A stretch of DNA of 64,000 nt, taken from positions 496,001-560,000 of the forward strand of contig JADJBW010000001.1 of NCBI GenBank assembly GCA_016703525.1, written 5' to 3'. Source of the stretch: Actinomycetota bacterium (GTDB lineage Bacteria > Actinomycetota > Acidimicrobiia > Acidimicrobiales > Microtrichaceae). The notes below the pieces were generated by a model. The model made no database searches. It was not told where the DNA came from and worked only from the letters and a program-made list of their open reading frames with translations. The position numbers and the translations under genes were made by a program. This document shows, one piece after another, positions 26,621-34,917 of this stretch. Numbering within the stretch: the stretch's first letter is position 1; the number at the start of each line of letters is the position of its first letter.

Positions 26621-28239
26621 CAGCGGTCGCCCCGAGCGAGCTTGAGTGCCCACGGGTAGTCGGGCTTGCCGCTGGGAGATCGCACGATCTGGTCGACCAC
26701 GTGGAGTTCGCGGGGCACCTTGTAGCCGGCGACGTGGGCGCGGGCGTGGTCGGCGAGTTCGTCGAGTGCGGCCGACTGGCCGTCGCGGAACTCGACGACG
26801 GCGGCGACCTTCTGGCCCCAGCGCTCGTCGGGCACGCCCACGACCAGGCAGTCGAACACCGCGGGGTGGTCCTTGAGCGCCTGCTCGACCTCCTCGGGGT
26901 GGACCTTCTCGCCGCCGGTGTTGATGGTGGTGGAGCCGCGGCCGAGCAGCGTGATGAGCTCGCCGTCCTCCCAGCGCGCCCAGTCGCCCGACACGGCGTA
27001 GCGGCGGCCGTCGGTCGCGGTCACGAACGTGGCTGCGGTCTTGGCCTCGTCCTTGAAGTAGCCGAGGGGGATGTTGCCGCCGCGACCCATCTTGCCGGGC
27101 TCGCGGGCGGTCCGCGGCATGACGTTGAGGTCTTCGTCGAGGATCGCCACGTCGGGCCCGGGGGTGACGGTGGGCCCGCCGGCGGAGTTCTGCGCCTGGC
27201 CGGCGGCGACGATGCGGATGCCGTTGAAGCCCGACTCGGACGAGCCGATCGAGTCGGTGATGATCAGGTTCGGGAACTGCGTGAGGAACCGTTCCTTGAC
27301 CGTCGGCGAGAAGATTGCGGCCGACGAGGCGACGGCGATGAGCGACGACGTGTTGTAGCGGTCGGGGTGTTCCTCGAGGTGTTCGATCATGGGGCGGGCC
27401 ATGGCGTCGCCGGTGATGAGCGCCGAGTTGATGCCGTGGCGTTCGATGAGCGTCCACGCCTCTTCGGCGCCGAACTTGGGGAGCAGCACGATGGTGTTGC
27501 CCTGGTTCATCTGGCCGAGGGTGCCCCACTGCGCGGCGCCGTGCATGAGGGGCGGGATCACCAAGAACACGAGGGGACCGCCGGCGGCGGCCCGTTCGGC
27601 CATGGTGTATTCGGTGGTGACCCGCTCGCCGCTGACGGCGTCGATGCCCTGGCCGAGCGCGAAGTACACGTCTTCCTGACGCCACATGACGCCCTTCGGC
27701 ATGCCGGTGGTGCCGCCGGTGTAGAGCACGTAGAGGTCGTCGCCGGAGCGGTCTGCGGGGAGCCCGTCGCGCAGCGGCGACGCGGCGGCCGATGCGTCGT
27801 CGTACGAGACCGACGGCAGGCCGGCCAGGTCGCCGTCGCTGCCGTCCTCGATGTGGACGAAGGTGCGCAGCTTCGGCGAGCGGTCGCACACCTCGGCGGC
27901 GAGTGGGGCGAACTGCCGGTCGAAGACGAGCCCGCTGAGATCGGCGTTGTCGAAGATGTACGCGAGTTCGTCGGCCACGTAGCGGAAGTTCACGTTGATC
28001 GGGATGGCCCGGATCTTGAAGCAGCCGAGCATGGCCTCGACCCATTCGTGGCTGTTGTGACCGTAGATGCCGACGTGATCGCCGACGCCGATGCCGGATG
28101 CTGCGAGGTGATGGGCGATCCGGTTGGCGCGCTCGTCGAGTTCGCTGAACGAGAGTGCGAGGTCGCGATCGACGAGGGCGATGCGGTCCGGGACCGCGTC
28201 CACGACGTGCTCGAAGAGGTCGGCGATGTTGTAGGCCAT
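26620..28239 (-). CDS. Acyl-CoA synthetase, FadD19-like
   Basis: A 539-aa adenylate-forming ligase that activates a carboxylic acid to its CoA thioester through an acyl-AMP. The AMP-binding motif is YTGGTTGMPKGVMW (about 173-186). SGDWARWEDGELITLLGRGSTTINTGGEKVHPEEVE holds the later core motifs, split here by GRGSTTINTGG. The catalytic lysine is in RSPSGKPDYPWA near the C-terminus. The N-terminus MAYNIADLFEHVVDAVPDRI and VNVNFRY-type region resemble mycobacterial FadD19, which activates steroid side chains. Substrate is not proven. A KstR-like palindrome lies 11 bp upstream of the start codon. Confidence 0.9.
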   Translation of the reverse strand: MAYNIADLFEHVVDAVPDRIALVDRDLALSFSELDERANRIAHHLAASGIGVGDHVGIYGHNSHEWVEAMLGCFKIRAIPINVNFRYVADELAYIFDNADLSGLVFDRQFAPLAAEVCDRSPKLRTFVHIEDGSDGDLAGLPSVSYDDASAAASPLRDGLPADRSGDDLYVLYTGGTTGMPKGVMWRQEDVYFALGQGIDAVSGERVTTEYTMAERAAAGGPLVFLVIPPLMHGAAQWGTLGQMNQGNTIVLLPKFGAEEAWTLIERHGINSALITGDAMARPMIEHLEEHPDRYNTSSLIAVASSAAIFSPTVKERFLTQFPNLIITDSIGSSESGFNGIRIVAAGQAQNSAGGPTVTPGPDVAILDEDLNVMPRTAREPGKMGRGGNIPLGYFKDEAKTAATFVTATDGRRYAVSGDWARWEDGELITLLGRGSTTINTGGEKVHPEEVEQALKDHPAVFDCLVVGVPDERWGQKVAAVVEFRDGQSAALDELADHARAHVAGYKVPRELHVVDQIVRSPSGKPDYPWALKLARGDR

Positions 28240-28249
28240 CCCGAAAATC

Positions 28250-28263
28250 TAGAACATGTTCTC
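28250..28263. promoter_or_regulatory. KstR-like TetR-family operator
   Basis: TAGAACATGTTCTC contains the perfect 12-bp palindrome AGAACATGTTCT (28251-28262). It matches the known mycobacterial KstR pattern TnnAACnnGTTnnA at all defined positions except the last base. It lies 11 bp upstream of the FadD19-like gene start and 72 bp before the divergent lipoprotein gene. KstR represses cholesterol catabolism genes in mycobacteria. A similar regulator acting here is inferred. Confidence 0.5.
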
Positions 28264-28334
28264 ATCGGCTGGTTATGGAACCGATCGGCGATCGGCGTCG
28301 TCGAAGTGCCAGACGACAAATCGGAGGCCGGAAC

Positions 28335-30584
28335 ATGGCAGTTCGGGGGAAGTGGATCGCCGCGGTGGCGCTGGTCGCGACCGCATGCAGCGGAGGTTCG
28401 AGCGATGGCTCGGGCGTCGGTGCGGGTGGCGCGGCGCTGCCGGTGTTCGGCGCGCAGCCCGTGTACAACCTGGCCAAGGTCGAGTTGGTCTCGAGCGTGA
28501 AGGCGCAGGGTTCGTGCGACGCGCTGGCGGAGCGACTGCGCCGGCTCGGCGACGAGCACGTGGGGCCGTACGGGTTCGGGTGGGGTGGCTACTACGGACC
28601 GATGCCGACGTCCGGCCGAACGGTCGACGAGTTCGCGGCGGTATCGGACTCGGTCGGCGGGCAGGCCTCGGCCGCGACCGAGAAGTCGCTCCCCTTGTCG
28701 GAGGGTGGCGACGGGTCGTTCAGCGGAACCAACAACCAGGAGGCCGGCGTCGACGAGGCCGATACGGTCAAGACCGACGGCAAGCAGATGTATTTGCTGC
28801 GCGACAACCGGCTGCTGGTGGTGGACGTGAGCGCCGGCGGTGCGGGCGCCAAGGTGCGCGGGTCGTTGACCTTCGACGACGCCAGCCCCACATCGATGCT
28901 GCTGGCCGACGGGGTGGTGATGGTGTTCAGCCAGCGCTACATCGACCCGTCGGCGCCCGAGGTGAAGCAAGTGAAGGACCGGCTGTGGCGCATGGGTGCG
29001 CCGCGAACGCAGGTTGCGATGGTCGACGTGTCGAACCCGGATGCGCCGACGGTGACCGACACCGTCGACATCGACGGCGATCTCGCCGCGGCCCGCATGG
29101 TGGGCGGCCGGGCGCATCTGGCGATGCGGTTCACGCCGCTCGGATTGCCGTTCGTGGTGCCGCAGTCGCAGATCGGCGAGGACACGGCGCGCGACATGAA
29201 TCGACGCATCGTGCGCGACGCGCCGCTCGAGCAGTGGCTGCCGCACCTGTGGCGCGACGGGAAGCGCAGCGACCTGGTCGACTGCGATTCGGTGTGGATT
29301 CCCGACACGTTCGCCGGGGTGCAGATGACCTCGATCGTGTCGGTGCCGATGGGTGCGCGAGTCGAGACCTCGGCGGTGTCGCTGCTCGCGCCGGGCGAGA
29401 CGGTGTACGCGTCGTCCACGTCGATGTACGTCACGGCGCAGGCGTGGTTCGACCAGCAGACGATCGGCGAGAACAGCGACGAGTGGCCCAAGCCCTCGGA
29501 GTGGAAGACGGCCGTGCACCGCTTCTCGATCGGCGACGCGCAGCCCGGGTACGTGGCGTCGGGGACGGTGCCGGGAACGGTGCGGAACTCGTTCTCGTTG
29601 GGCGAGGTCGACAGCCACCTGGTGGTCGCGACCACCATCGGTTTGCCCTGGAACAGCACCGACGACGAGAAGTCGAAGAGCCAGCTGACCACGCTGTCGA
29701 CCGACGGCACGACACTGGTGGAACGGGGGTCGGTGACCGACCTCGGTGCGGGCGAGACCATCCAGAGCGTGCGGATCATCGGCAAGCGGGCCTATCTGGT
29801 GACGTTCCGCCAGACCGACCCGTTCTTCGTGGTCGACCTGAGCGACGTGGCAGCGCCCAAGCTGGTGGGTGAGCTGAAGCTGCTCGGCTATTCGGGGTAC
29901 CTGCACCCGGTGAGCGACGACCTGATCCTGGGCATCGGGCGCGACGCGACCGAGGAAGGGGCCGATCAGGGTATGGCGGCGACGCTGTTCGACGTGTCGG
30001 ACCCGGCGTCGCCCAATGCGGTCGGCCGGTGGACCCAGCCCGGTGCGTACTCCGACGTGGAATGGGACCACCATTCGTTCCTGTATTGGGCGAAGACTGC
30101 GACCGCCTTTGTGCCGGCGACGGTCTACGACCAGGCGTCGGGCGGCGGGCAGCTCGTCGCGCTGTCGACTGACGGCAACGCGCTGACGGAGCGTGGGCGG
30201 GTTTCGATCACGCAGGGCAACGTCGGTGAAACCCAATGTGCGAAGGTCGGGGGCGATCAGATCGCCGCGACGCTCGGCGGGAAGTCGGGCATCATCCCGA
30301 CCGGCGGGTTCATCCAGCTGTGCGGCCCCAACCAGGCCAAGGGCGCCGTGGGCATGTCGTGCATGGACGTGAGTGACGACATGATCGAGTCGTATGCCGG
30401 CAAGACCCGTGAGCAGCTCGGGTTCGGCGCCGACACGGCGATTCAGATGTGCACGCCCGACGTGGCGCGCACGATCGAGCGCACGATCGTGGTGGGCGAC
30501 ACGCTGTGGACGCTGGCCGGTGACGTGTTGCAGGCGAACGACCTTGCGACCTTGGCGGCTGGCCCCCAGGTGCAGCTCGGCTGA
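28335..30584 (+). CDS. Beta-propeller lipoprotein (Beta_propel / copper-amine-oxidase-like domain family)
   Basis: A 749-aa secreted lipoprotein. The signal peptide MAVRGKWIAAVALVATAC ends in a lipobox-like VATAC with the lipidated Cys at about residue 18, followed by a Ser/Gly linker. The mature part has the family hallmark FSGTNNQEAGVDEADTVKTDG and a series of repeats such as NRLLVVDVS, RTQVAMVDVSNPDAPTV and FFVVDLSDVAAPKLVGELK, typical of beta-propeller blades. ATG 28335 has GGAGG at 28323-28327. Such proteins are of unknown function in most bacteria. The gene is divergent from the acyl-CoA ligase and ends just before a strong hairpin. Confidence 0.82.
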   Translation: MAVRGKWIAAVALVATACSGGSSDGSGVGAGGAALPVFGAQPVYNLAKVELVSSVKAQGSCDALAERLRRLGDEHVGPYGFGWGGYYGPMPTSGRTVDEFAAVSDSVGGQASAATEKSLPLSEGGDGSFSGTNNQEAGVDEADTVKTDGKQMYLLRDNRLLVVDVSAGGAGAKVRGSLTFDDASPTSMLLADGVVMVFSQRYIDPSAPEVKQVKDRLWRMGAPRTQVAMVDVSNPDAPTVTDTVDIDGDLAAARMVGGRAHLAMRFTPLGLPFVVPQSQIGEDTARDMNRRIVRDAPLEQWLPHLWRDGKRSDLVDCDSVWIPDTFAGVQMTSIVSVPMGARVETSAVSLLAPGETVYASSTSMYVTAQAWFDQQTIGENSDEWPKPSEWKTAVHRFSIGDAQPGYVASGTVPGTVRNSFSLGEVDSHLVVATTIGLPWNSTDDEKSKSQLTTLSTDGTTLVERGSVTDLGAGETIQSVRIIGKRAYLVTFRQTDPFFVVDLSDVAAPKLVGELKLLGYSGYLHPVSDDLILGIGRDATEEGADQGMAATLFDVSDPASPNAVGRWTQPGAYSDVEWDHHSFLYWAKTATAFVPATVYDQASGGGQLVALSTDGNALTERGRVSITQGNVGETQCAKVGGDQIAATLGGKSGIIPTGGFIQLCGPNQAKGAVGMSCMDVSDDMIESYAGKTREQLGFGADTAIQMCTPDVARTIERTIVVGDTLWTLAGDVLQANDLATLAAGPQVQLG

Positions 30585-30614
30585 CGCCTCGCGGGTCTCG
30601 TTCCGGGCCTCGTT

Positions 30615-30656
30615 CCGCGGGTTCAGCGGACCCTCGCGGGTCCGCTGAACCCGCGG
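30615..30656. terminator. Long perfect hairpin, bidirectional terminator
   Basis: An 18-bp perfect inverted repeat (30615-30632 and 30639-30656) encloses the 6-nt loop CTCGCG. It lies between the beta-propeller gene and the minus-strand EF-G fragment, whose frame runs into it. There is no clear T-tract on either side. Position and stability support transcription termination in both directions. Confidence 0.75.
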
Positions 30657-31246
30657 AGTCTCACGGGCGCGGGTCGAACCCGTCGGGTGGCCGTGTCGGC
30701 CCACCGATCGGGCGCGGCCTGGTCGAGCGACGCCACCTGTTCGACGAGGGCCGAGCGGGCGCTCGCGAGATCGGGTGATTGAGCAGGGCTCGTGGACGGC
30801 GCGATGCCGTCGTGCCAGCGGTACTCGACCATGGTCGTGAGGTCGACGAGTCCGACGAAGCGACCGTGCTCGGTGACCGGACGATGGACCGCCACGGCGG
30901 TCGTGCCGAACCGCTCGTGGAGTTGTGCGACGACCGCACCGAAGTTGGCGCCGGGCCTGTCCATTTTGTTGACGAGCACGATTCGCGGTATCCGGTGGCG
31001 GTCGGCCTGCCGCCACACGGTTTCGGTCTGGGGTTCGACCCCCGCGACGGCATCGAGCACCACCACGGCACCGTCGAGCACGCGGAGCGAACGCTCGACT
31101 TCGGCGGTGAAGTCAATGTGGCCGGGGGTGTCGATGAGGTGCAGTTCATGGCCGCGCCTACTGCACGTTGTGGCCGCCGCGGAGATCGTGATGCCGCGCG
31201 CCCGTTCCGCCGCAAGGTGGTCGAGCGAGGCTTCACCGTCGTGCAC
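30623..31246 (-). pseudogene. Elongation factor G fragment (G-domain remnant)
   Basis: A relic of a translational GTPase. The frame reads RIGEVHDGEASLDHLAAERARGITISAAATTC, then the G3 motif in LIDTPGHIDFTAEVERSLRVLDGAVVVLDAVAGVEPQ. VNKMDRPGANF holds G4. It is therefore the middle of an EF-G G domain, with a GTG start possible at 31246. The P-loop (G1) that should lie just upstream is absent, because the frame closes at a stop 57 bp upstream. Domains II to V are also missing, since the frame ends in low-complexity sequence and the hairpin. It cannot bind GTP normally and is best called a truncated gene. Confidence 0.8.
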
Positions 31247-31305
31247 TTCGCCGATGCGATAGTGGGACCCTCGGGCGCGTCCACCGGGCGCCCCACCCGA
31301 TCAGA

Positions 31306-32466
31306 TCACTCGCGAGGCCGTTGCGCGAGGTCGACGCCGGTGAGCGCCAGGCAGACCTGGCGGAGATGGACTTGGTGGTGGCCGGGTTGGTCGGCCGCCG
31401 CGAACACGGCGACGGCACCCGCGGGGTTCTTGGCAGCGAGCTCGGACCGGGCCATCGCTTCGATGGGTCGCCACGCCCGCGACCCAAGGCGCCGGGCCGT
31501 CGTCGCGTAGCGCTCCCGTGAACGGGTGGCGACGTACAAGTCGGCGAGGGCCTCGAGTGCCTCATCGGCGTGGTAGTCCAGCACCGCCGCCCGGTGTTCG
31601 ACCTCGAGGCCGAGGAGAATGGCCTCGACGATGGGTACATCGTCTCGTCGAGCCGAGGCGAACCACGCGCTCTCTGCCTTGTAGTCGACGCCGTATGGCT
31701 CCCAGATGCGGAGTTCGCACAGGTCTTGCCAGTACGCCGTCGGGTCCATCCCCGTCGCTCGCCAGTCGATGGAGAGGTAGGTGCGCCAGGCTGTCGTGCG
31801 CATCTCGCCGACGACGCCGTAGCTGTCATCGACAGCTTCAGCGAATTCAAGTCCGGCGGTTTGAAACGCCCGGTAGAGCGCCAAGCGATCGGGCAGCGAG
31901 CGTCGAGGGCCATCGAGTTCCGCGAGCCGCTTCTCCAGCCGCGACGCGATCGCGAAGCTCTTGCCTTTCGACACGAATCCGCTTCGCTCAACGGTCGGAC
32001 GGAACCGCTCGAAGAACGCTGTGGGGTCCGTTGGGAACATCGGCCAGTGCCCGTACCGGGCGCGGCGCTCGAGCTGACGTCGCGGAGTGTCGAGCATGGC
32101 GGGCGTGCACGCCCGGCCCTCCAGCGAAATCCGGCCGGTGACCTTCTGACGCGCCCGCGTGGCGATCCGCTTGTCGGCGAGAACCTCGGCGTCGGCAAGA
32201 TCTGCGGCGACCATGCCCGATCTGTCGAGCCGGGAGCGAAGGTCGTCGAGATGGCTGAGCTTGGCCTCGCTCGGTTCGCCGTTGCCGAACGGCGGGTTGC
32301 GGATCGCGGCGACGAACACCTCCGCGAGCGCGTTGAGGTCGCCGTCGTGATCGCGCACGGTGACCACGCAGAACCAGAGGTCCCACAGCGACCACTCGAT
32401 TCCGCCGCGGCGCTCCCAGGGCTCGGGCCCGAACCGCGGTGCCTGCGCCGGCTTCGCTCCGCTCAC
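31306..32466 (-). CDS. Unrecognised protein, second gene of a two-gene unit
   Basis: A 386-aa soluble protein I do not recognise. It is rich in charged residues and Trp and has no signal peptide or membrane segment. Stretches such as GGIEWSLWDLWFCVVTVRDHDGDLNALAEVF and YHADEALEALADLYVATRSRERYATTARRLG suggest a helical, TPR-like C-terminal part (about 290-386). GTG 32466 overlaps the stop of the upstream gene by 4 bp (GTGA), so the two are probably translated together. Longer in-frame sequence upstream is Arg-rich shadow of that gene. Confidence 0.6.
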   Translation of the reverse strand: MSGAKPAQAPRFGPEPWERRGGIEWSLWDLWFCVVTVRDHDGDLNALAEVFVAAIRNPPFGNGEPSEAKLSHLDDLRSRLDRSGMVAADLADAEVLADKRIATRARQKVTGRISLEGRACTPAMLDTPRRQLERRARYGHWPMFPTDPTAFFERFRPTVERSGFVSKGKSFAIASRLEKRLAELDGPRRSLPDRLALYRAFQTAGLEFAEAVDDSYGVVGEMRTTAWRTYLSIDWRATGMDPTAYWQDLCELRIWEPYGVDYKAESAWFASARRDDVPIVEAILLGLEVEHRAAVLDYHADEALEALADLYVATRSRERYATTARRLGSRAWRPIEAMARSELAAKNPAGAVAVFAAADQPGHHQVHLRQVCLALTGVDLAQRPRE

Positions 32467-33846
32467 CACGGCCGCGACTTCGGCCCCGCAGCATCGGCGC
32501 GGAGGATCGCCAGCATCGTCGACTCGCCCGCCGGCGGAAGCGACACGGTCCGGGCACTCCAATCTCCCTGCTGGACAATGAACCCGAACATGTCGAACAT
32601 CCGCACCGCGGAGTGGTACGCCCTCGTAACGTCGCTGCGGCCTGGCGGTCGCGACTCGCCGTTGTGATCCACCTGCCAGCCCCTGTCGGCAGCGTCGCCG
32701 ACGATCTGGTCGATCAGTGCGTTCATCGCGACCGGTTCGCCCGAATCGAGCAGGACGAGCGCAGCGTCGATGAGCACCCACCGGTCCCAACTGTCGGGCG
32801 CGACATGGAGAGTCAGCGCCTCCCACGCGAGCCGCGGCTCGGTCGCCATCGCGGCCCCGCGCCGGGTACGGCGAAGTGCCTTGCCGCGCCGTCGCAGCGC
32901 GCCCACCGATTCGAGCCACACGCGCAGCGGGTGGAGCCCGATCTCGTCGCTCTCCGAACGAGGAACACCGCGCGTCGGGTACGGGTCGACCCACGGATGC
33001 TGGTGGTGGACGTGCAGCACGAACGACCGGTTGAGATACCCGGCCTCGGTCAGCGCCTGTTCGTCGCCGAACTGGTCCAACAGCCAGGTGACTCGCAGCA
33101 GGTGCTCGTCGAGGTCGGGTGGCGGCTCGATGGGGTGCAGAAGCCGGTCTGCGACCGCCGCCGCCCGTTGGCCGGCAACCTCGGAGTGCCTCGACGCGCT
33201 GCGGACCCACTCGCCGACCCGTTCCTCGACAACCGCGGTGCGCCACGACCGGTCCGGCCGCTCCGGGTGGTTGGTGTCGAGCGCGGCTGTGGCGATCCCG
33301 CGTTGGCGCGCCCGCCATCCGCCCACCGACCACCAGATCGCCGTCGTGGATGGCCGACTCCAGAGCGTTCTCCACCGCCGTGCGGGCGCTCGCCTCGTCG
33401 ATGCCCATCACATCGCCCCACACGAAGCCATCGAGATCGGGCGGCTCGATTCCCGCCTCGTCGCTCGCCGTGCGCATCGCGGCGAATCCGTCGCCGTCGG
33501 ATCGCTCGAACGCGGCGTGAACGCGCTCGGTTCGCTCGCTCCGACAGATCGCGGCGTAGGCGTCGAGACCGAGCTCGTCGAAGAGCGCGGCGGCGGCTTC
33601 GGCCAGCTCGGCCATGTACCCAACCTCGTCGGTGAGGTACTTCGTCGGCACCTGATACCAGAGCCAGCGCTGCACGCCGGCCTGACGGATCTGGGCCGGT
33701 CCCTCGCCCCAGGTCAGCGTGTCGTACACGTGCCGAGCCTCAGCGGCGAGCTCGGCGTCGCGTTCGGCGATCCGCTCGAGCGCGGCGGTCACATCGCTCT
33801 CGGAGAGCTCCCATGTCTGGCGTCGATTGCGGATGTCCGATGGCAT
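32463..33846 (-). CDS. Unrecognised protein, first gene of a two-gene unit, with a probable frameshift
   Basis: About 460 aa if one frameshift is allowed. The start (MPSDIRNRRQTWELSESDVTAALERI) reads well to SAIHDGDLVVGG, near 33320. There the frame becomes Arg/Pro-rich nonsense, while the adjacent frame continues sensibly as GWRARQRGIATAALDTNHPERPD and on to GDWSARTVSLPPAGESTMLAILRAD, with a stop at 32463. The C-terminal part (DVTRAYHSAVRMFDMFGFIVQQGDW) looks like a winged-helix-type fold but I cannot name it. It is coupled by GTGA to the following gene. Function unknown. Confidence 0.6.
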
Positions 33847-33935
33847 CGGCCCATCCTGGCAGAACTCGGCCGCCGCAGCTCAGCCGACCAGGCCGCCGCA
33901 TCTGGCGCGGATCGGCCGGCGCACCCGGCGCCGGA

Positions 33936-34833
33936 TCAGCCGGCGGTATCGAGCAGTAGCGACCGGTAGTTCGCCGGATCGGCGGGGCTGACCTCGCTGG
34001 TCGACAGGAAGTCGAGCAGCAATTCGACGAACGCTTCGGGCCGCTCCACGTGCGGGAAATGACCGACCCCTCCATGATCTCGAGCCGACTTCCCGGCATC
34101 AGCTCGTGCGCTGCGTACGCGTGCTCCACGGGAATGATCGGGTCGGCGTCGCCCCACACGATCATCGTCGGCATAGCCGCGCACAGGTACAGCCGGTCCT
34201 TGGCGCTCACCGACTGACCGCCCGGGTCGATCACCGAACGCAGCGTCCGGATGAACGCGTGGCGGTTGCCCACGCCGGTGAGGGACGCGTACGCCTGCCA
34301 CATCTCGTCGACATTCGGTGCACGGAACCCCGTCCGCACCACGAGTCGGCTCAACGCGTCGCCCGCCTGTCGGGCGAGCGGCGGGAAGAGCACCGGCATC
34401 ACGTACTCGGCGCCCGGAAGCGTCAAGAGCCGCAGCATCCAACTCACCTCACGGCCGAGCCCGCCCGACCCCACCAGCACCAACCGCTCCACCAACTCGG
34501 GATGCTGATAGGCGAGCTGCATGGCGACCCCGCCGCCGAGCGACTGGCCGACCACGGTGACTCGCTCGACCCCGATCACCCCGAGCAGATCGCGAAGCCC
34601 GCTCGCGTACGCCCCGAGCGAGTAGTCGCCCATCGGCTTCGACGACTCGCCGTGCCCGATCAGGTCGGGGGCGATGATCCGGTAGTCGCCTGCGACGCGG
34701 CCCGTGACCTCGCGCCACGTGCGCGAACTCCCCGCCATGCCGTGGATGAAGAGCACCGCCGGCCGTCGCCGCCCTCGCGGTAACACACCTCGTGGCCGTG
34801 GATCGTGACGCGATGGAGCGGAAGATCTCTCAT
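33936..34833 (-). CDS. Alpha/beta hydrolase, with two probable single-base deletions
   Basis: About 298 aa once two indels are allowed. The N-terminus from ATG 34833 reads MRDLPLHRVTIHGHEVCYREGGDG and then shifts near 34761 into the main frame, PAVLFIHGMAGSSRTW. The main frame holds the oxyanion stretch HGMAGSSRTW, the nucleophile elbow VVGQSLGGG (Ser) and PTMIVWGDADPIIPVEHA (Asp). Near 34067-34070 a run of four C should probably be five. After it the other frame gives VGHFPHVERPEAFVELLLDFL, supplying the catalytic His, and ends at 33936. The substrate is unknown. The gene lies downstream of the WS/DGAT gene on the same strand. Confidence 0.75.
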
Positions 34834-34835
34834 AG

Positions 34836-34864
34836 GTGAACGCCTATCACGAATCGGCGTTCAC
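34836..34864. promoter_or_regulatory. Inverted repeat just upstream of the hydrolase start
   Basis: GTGAACGCC (34836-34844) and GGCGTTCAC (34856-34864) form a perfect 9-bp inverted repeat with an 11-nt spacer. It lies 3 bp upstream of the hydrolase ATG and 54 bp downstream of the WS/DGAT stop. It could be an operator or the terminator of the WS/DGAT gene; the sequence does not decide. Confidence 0.4.
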
Positions 34865-34917
34865 GGCTACAGGTGAAGGTCCCGCGATCGATCGGCACGA
34901 CGGCGGCGCGTCGGCCG

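Noticed and set aside
28250..28263. LexA/SOS box
   Set aside because: The half-sites GAAC and GTTC are separated by two bases, whereas the actinobacterial SOS box needs four. The KstR pattern fits better.
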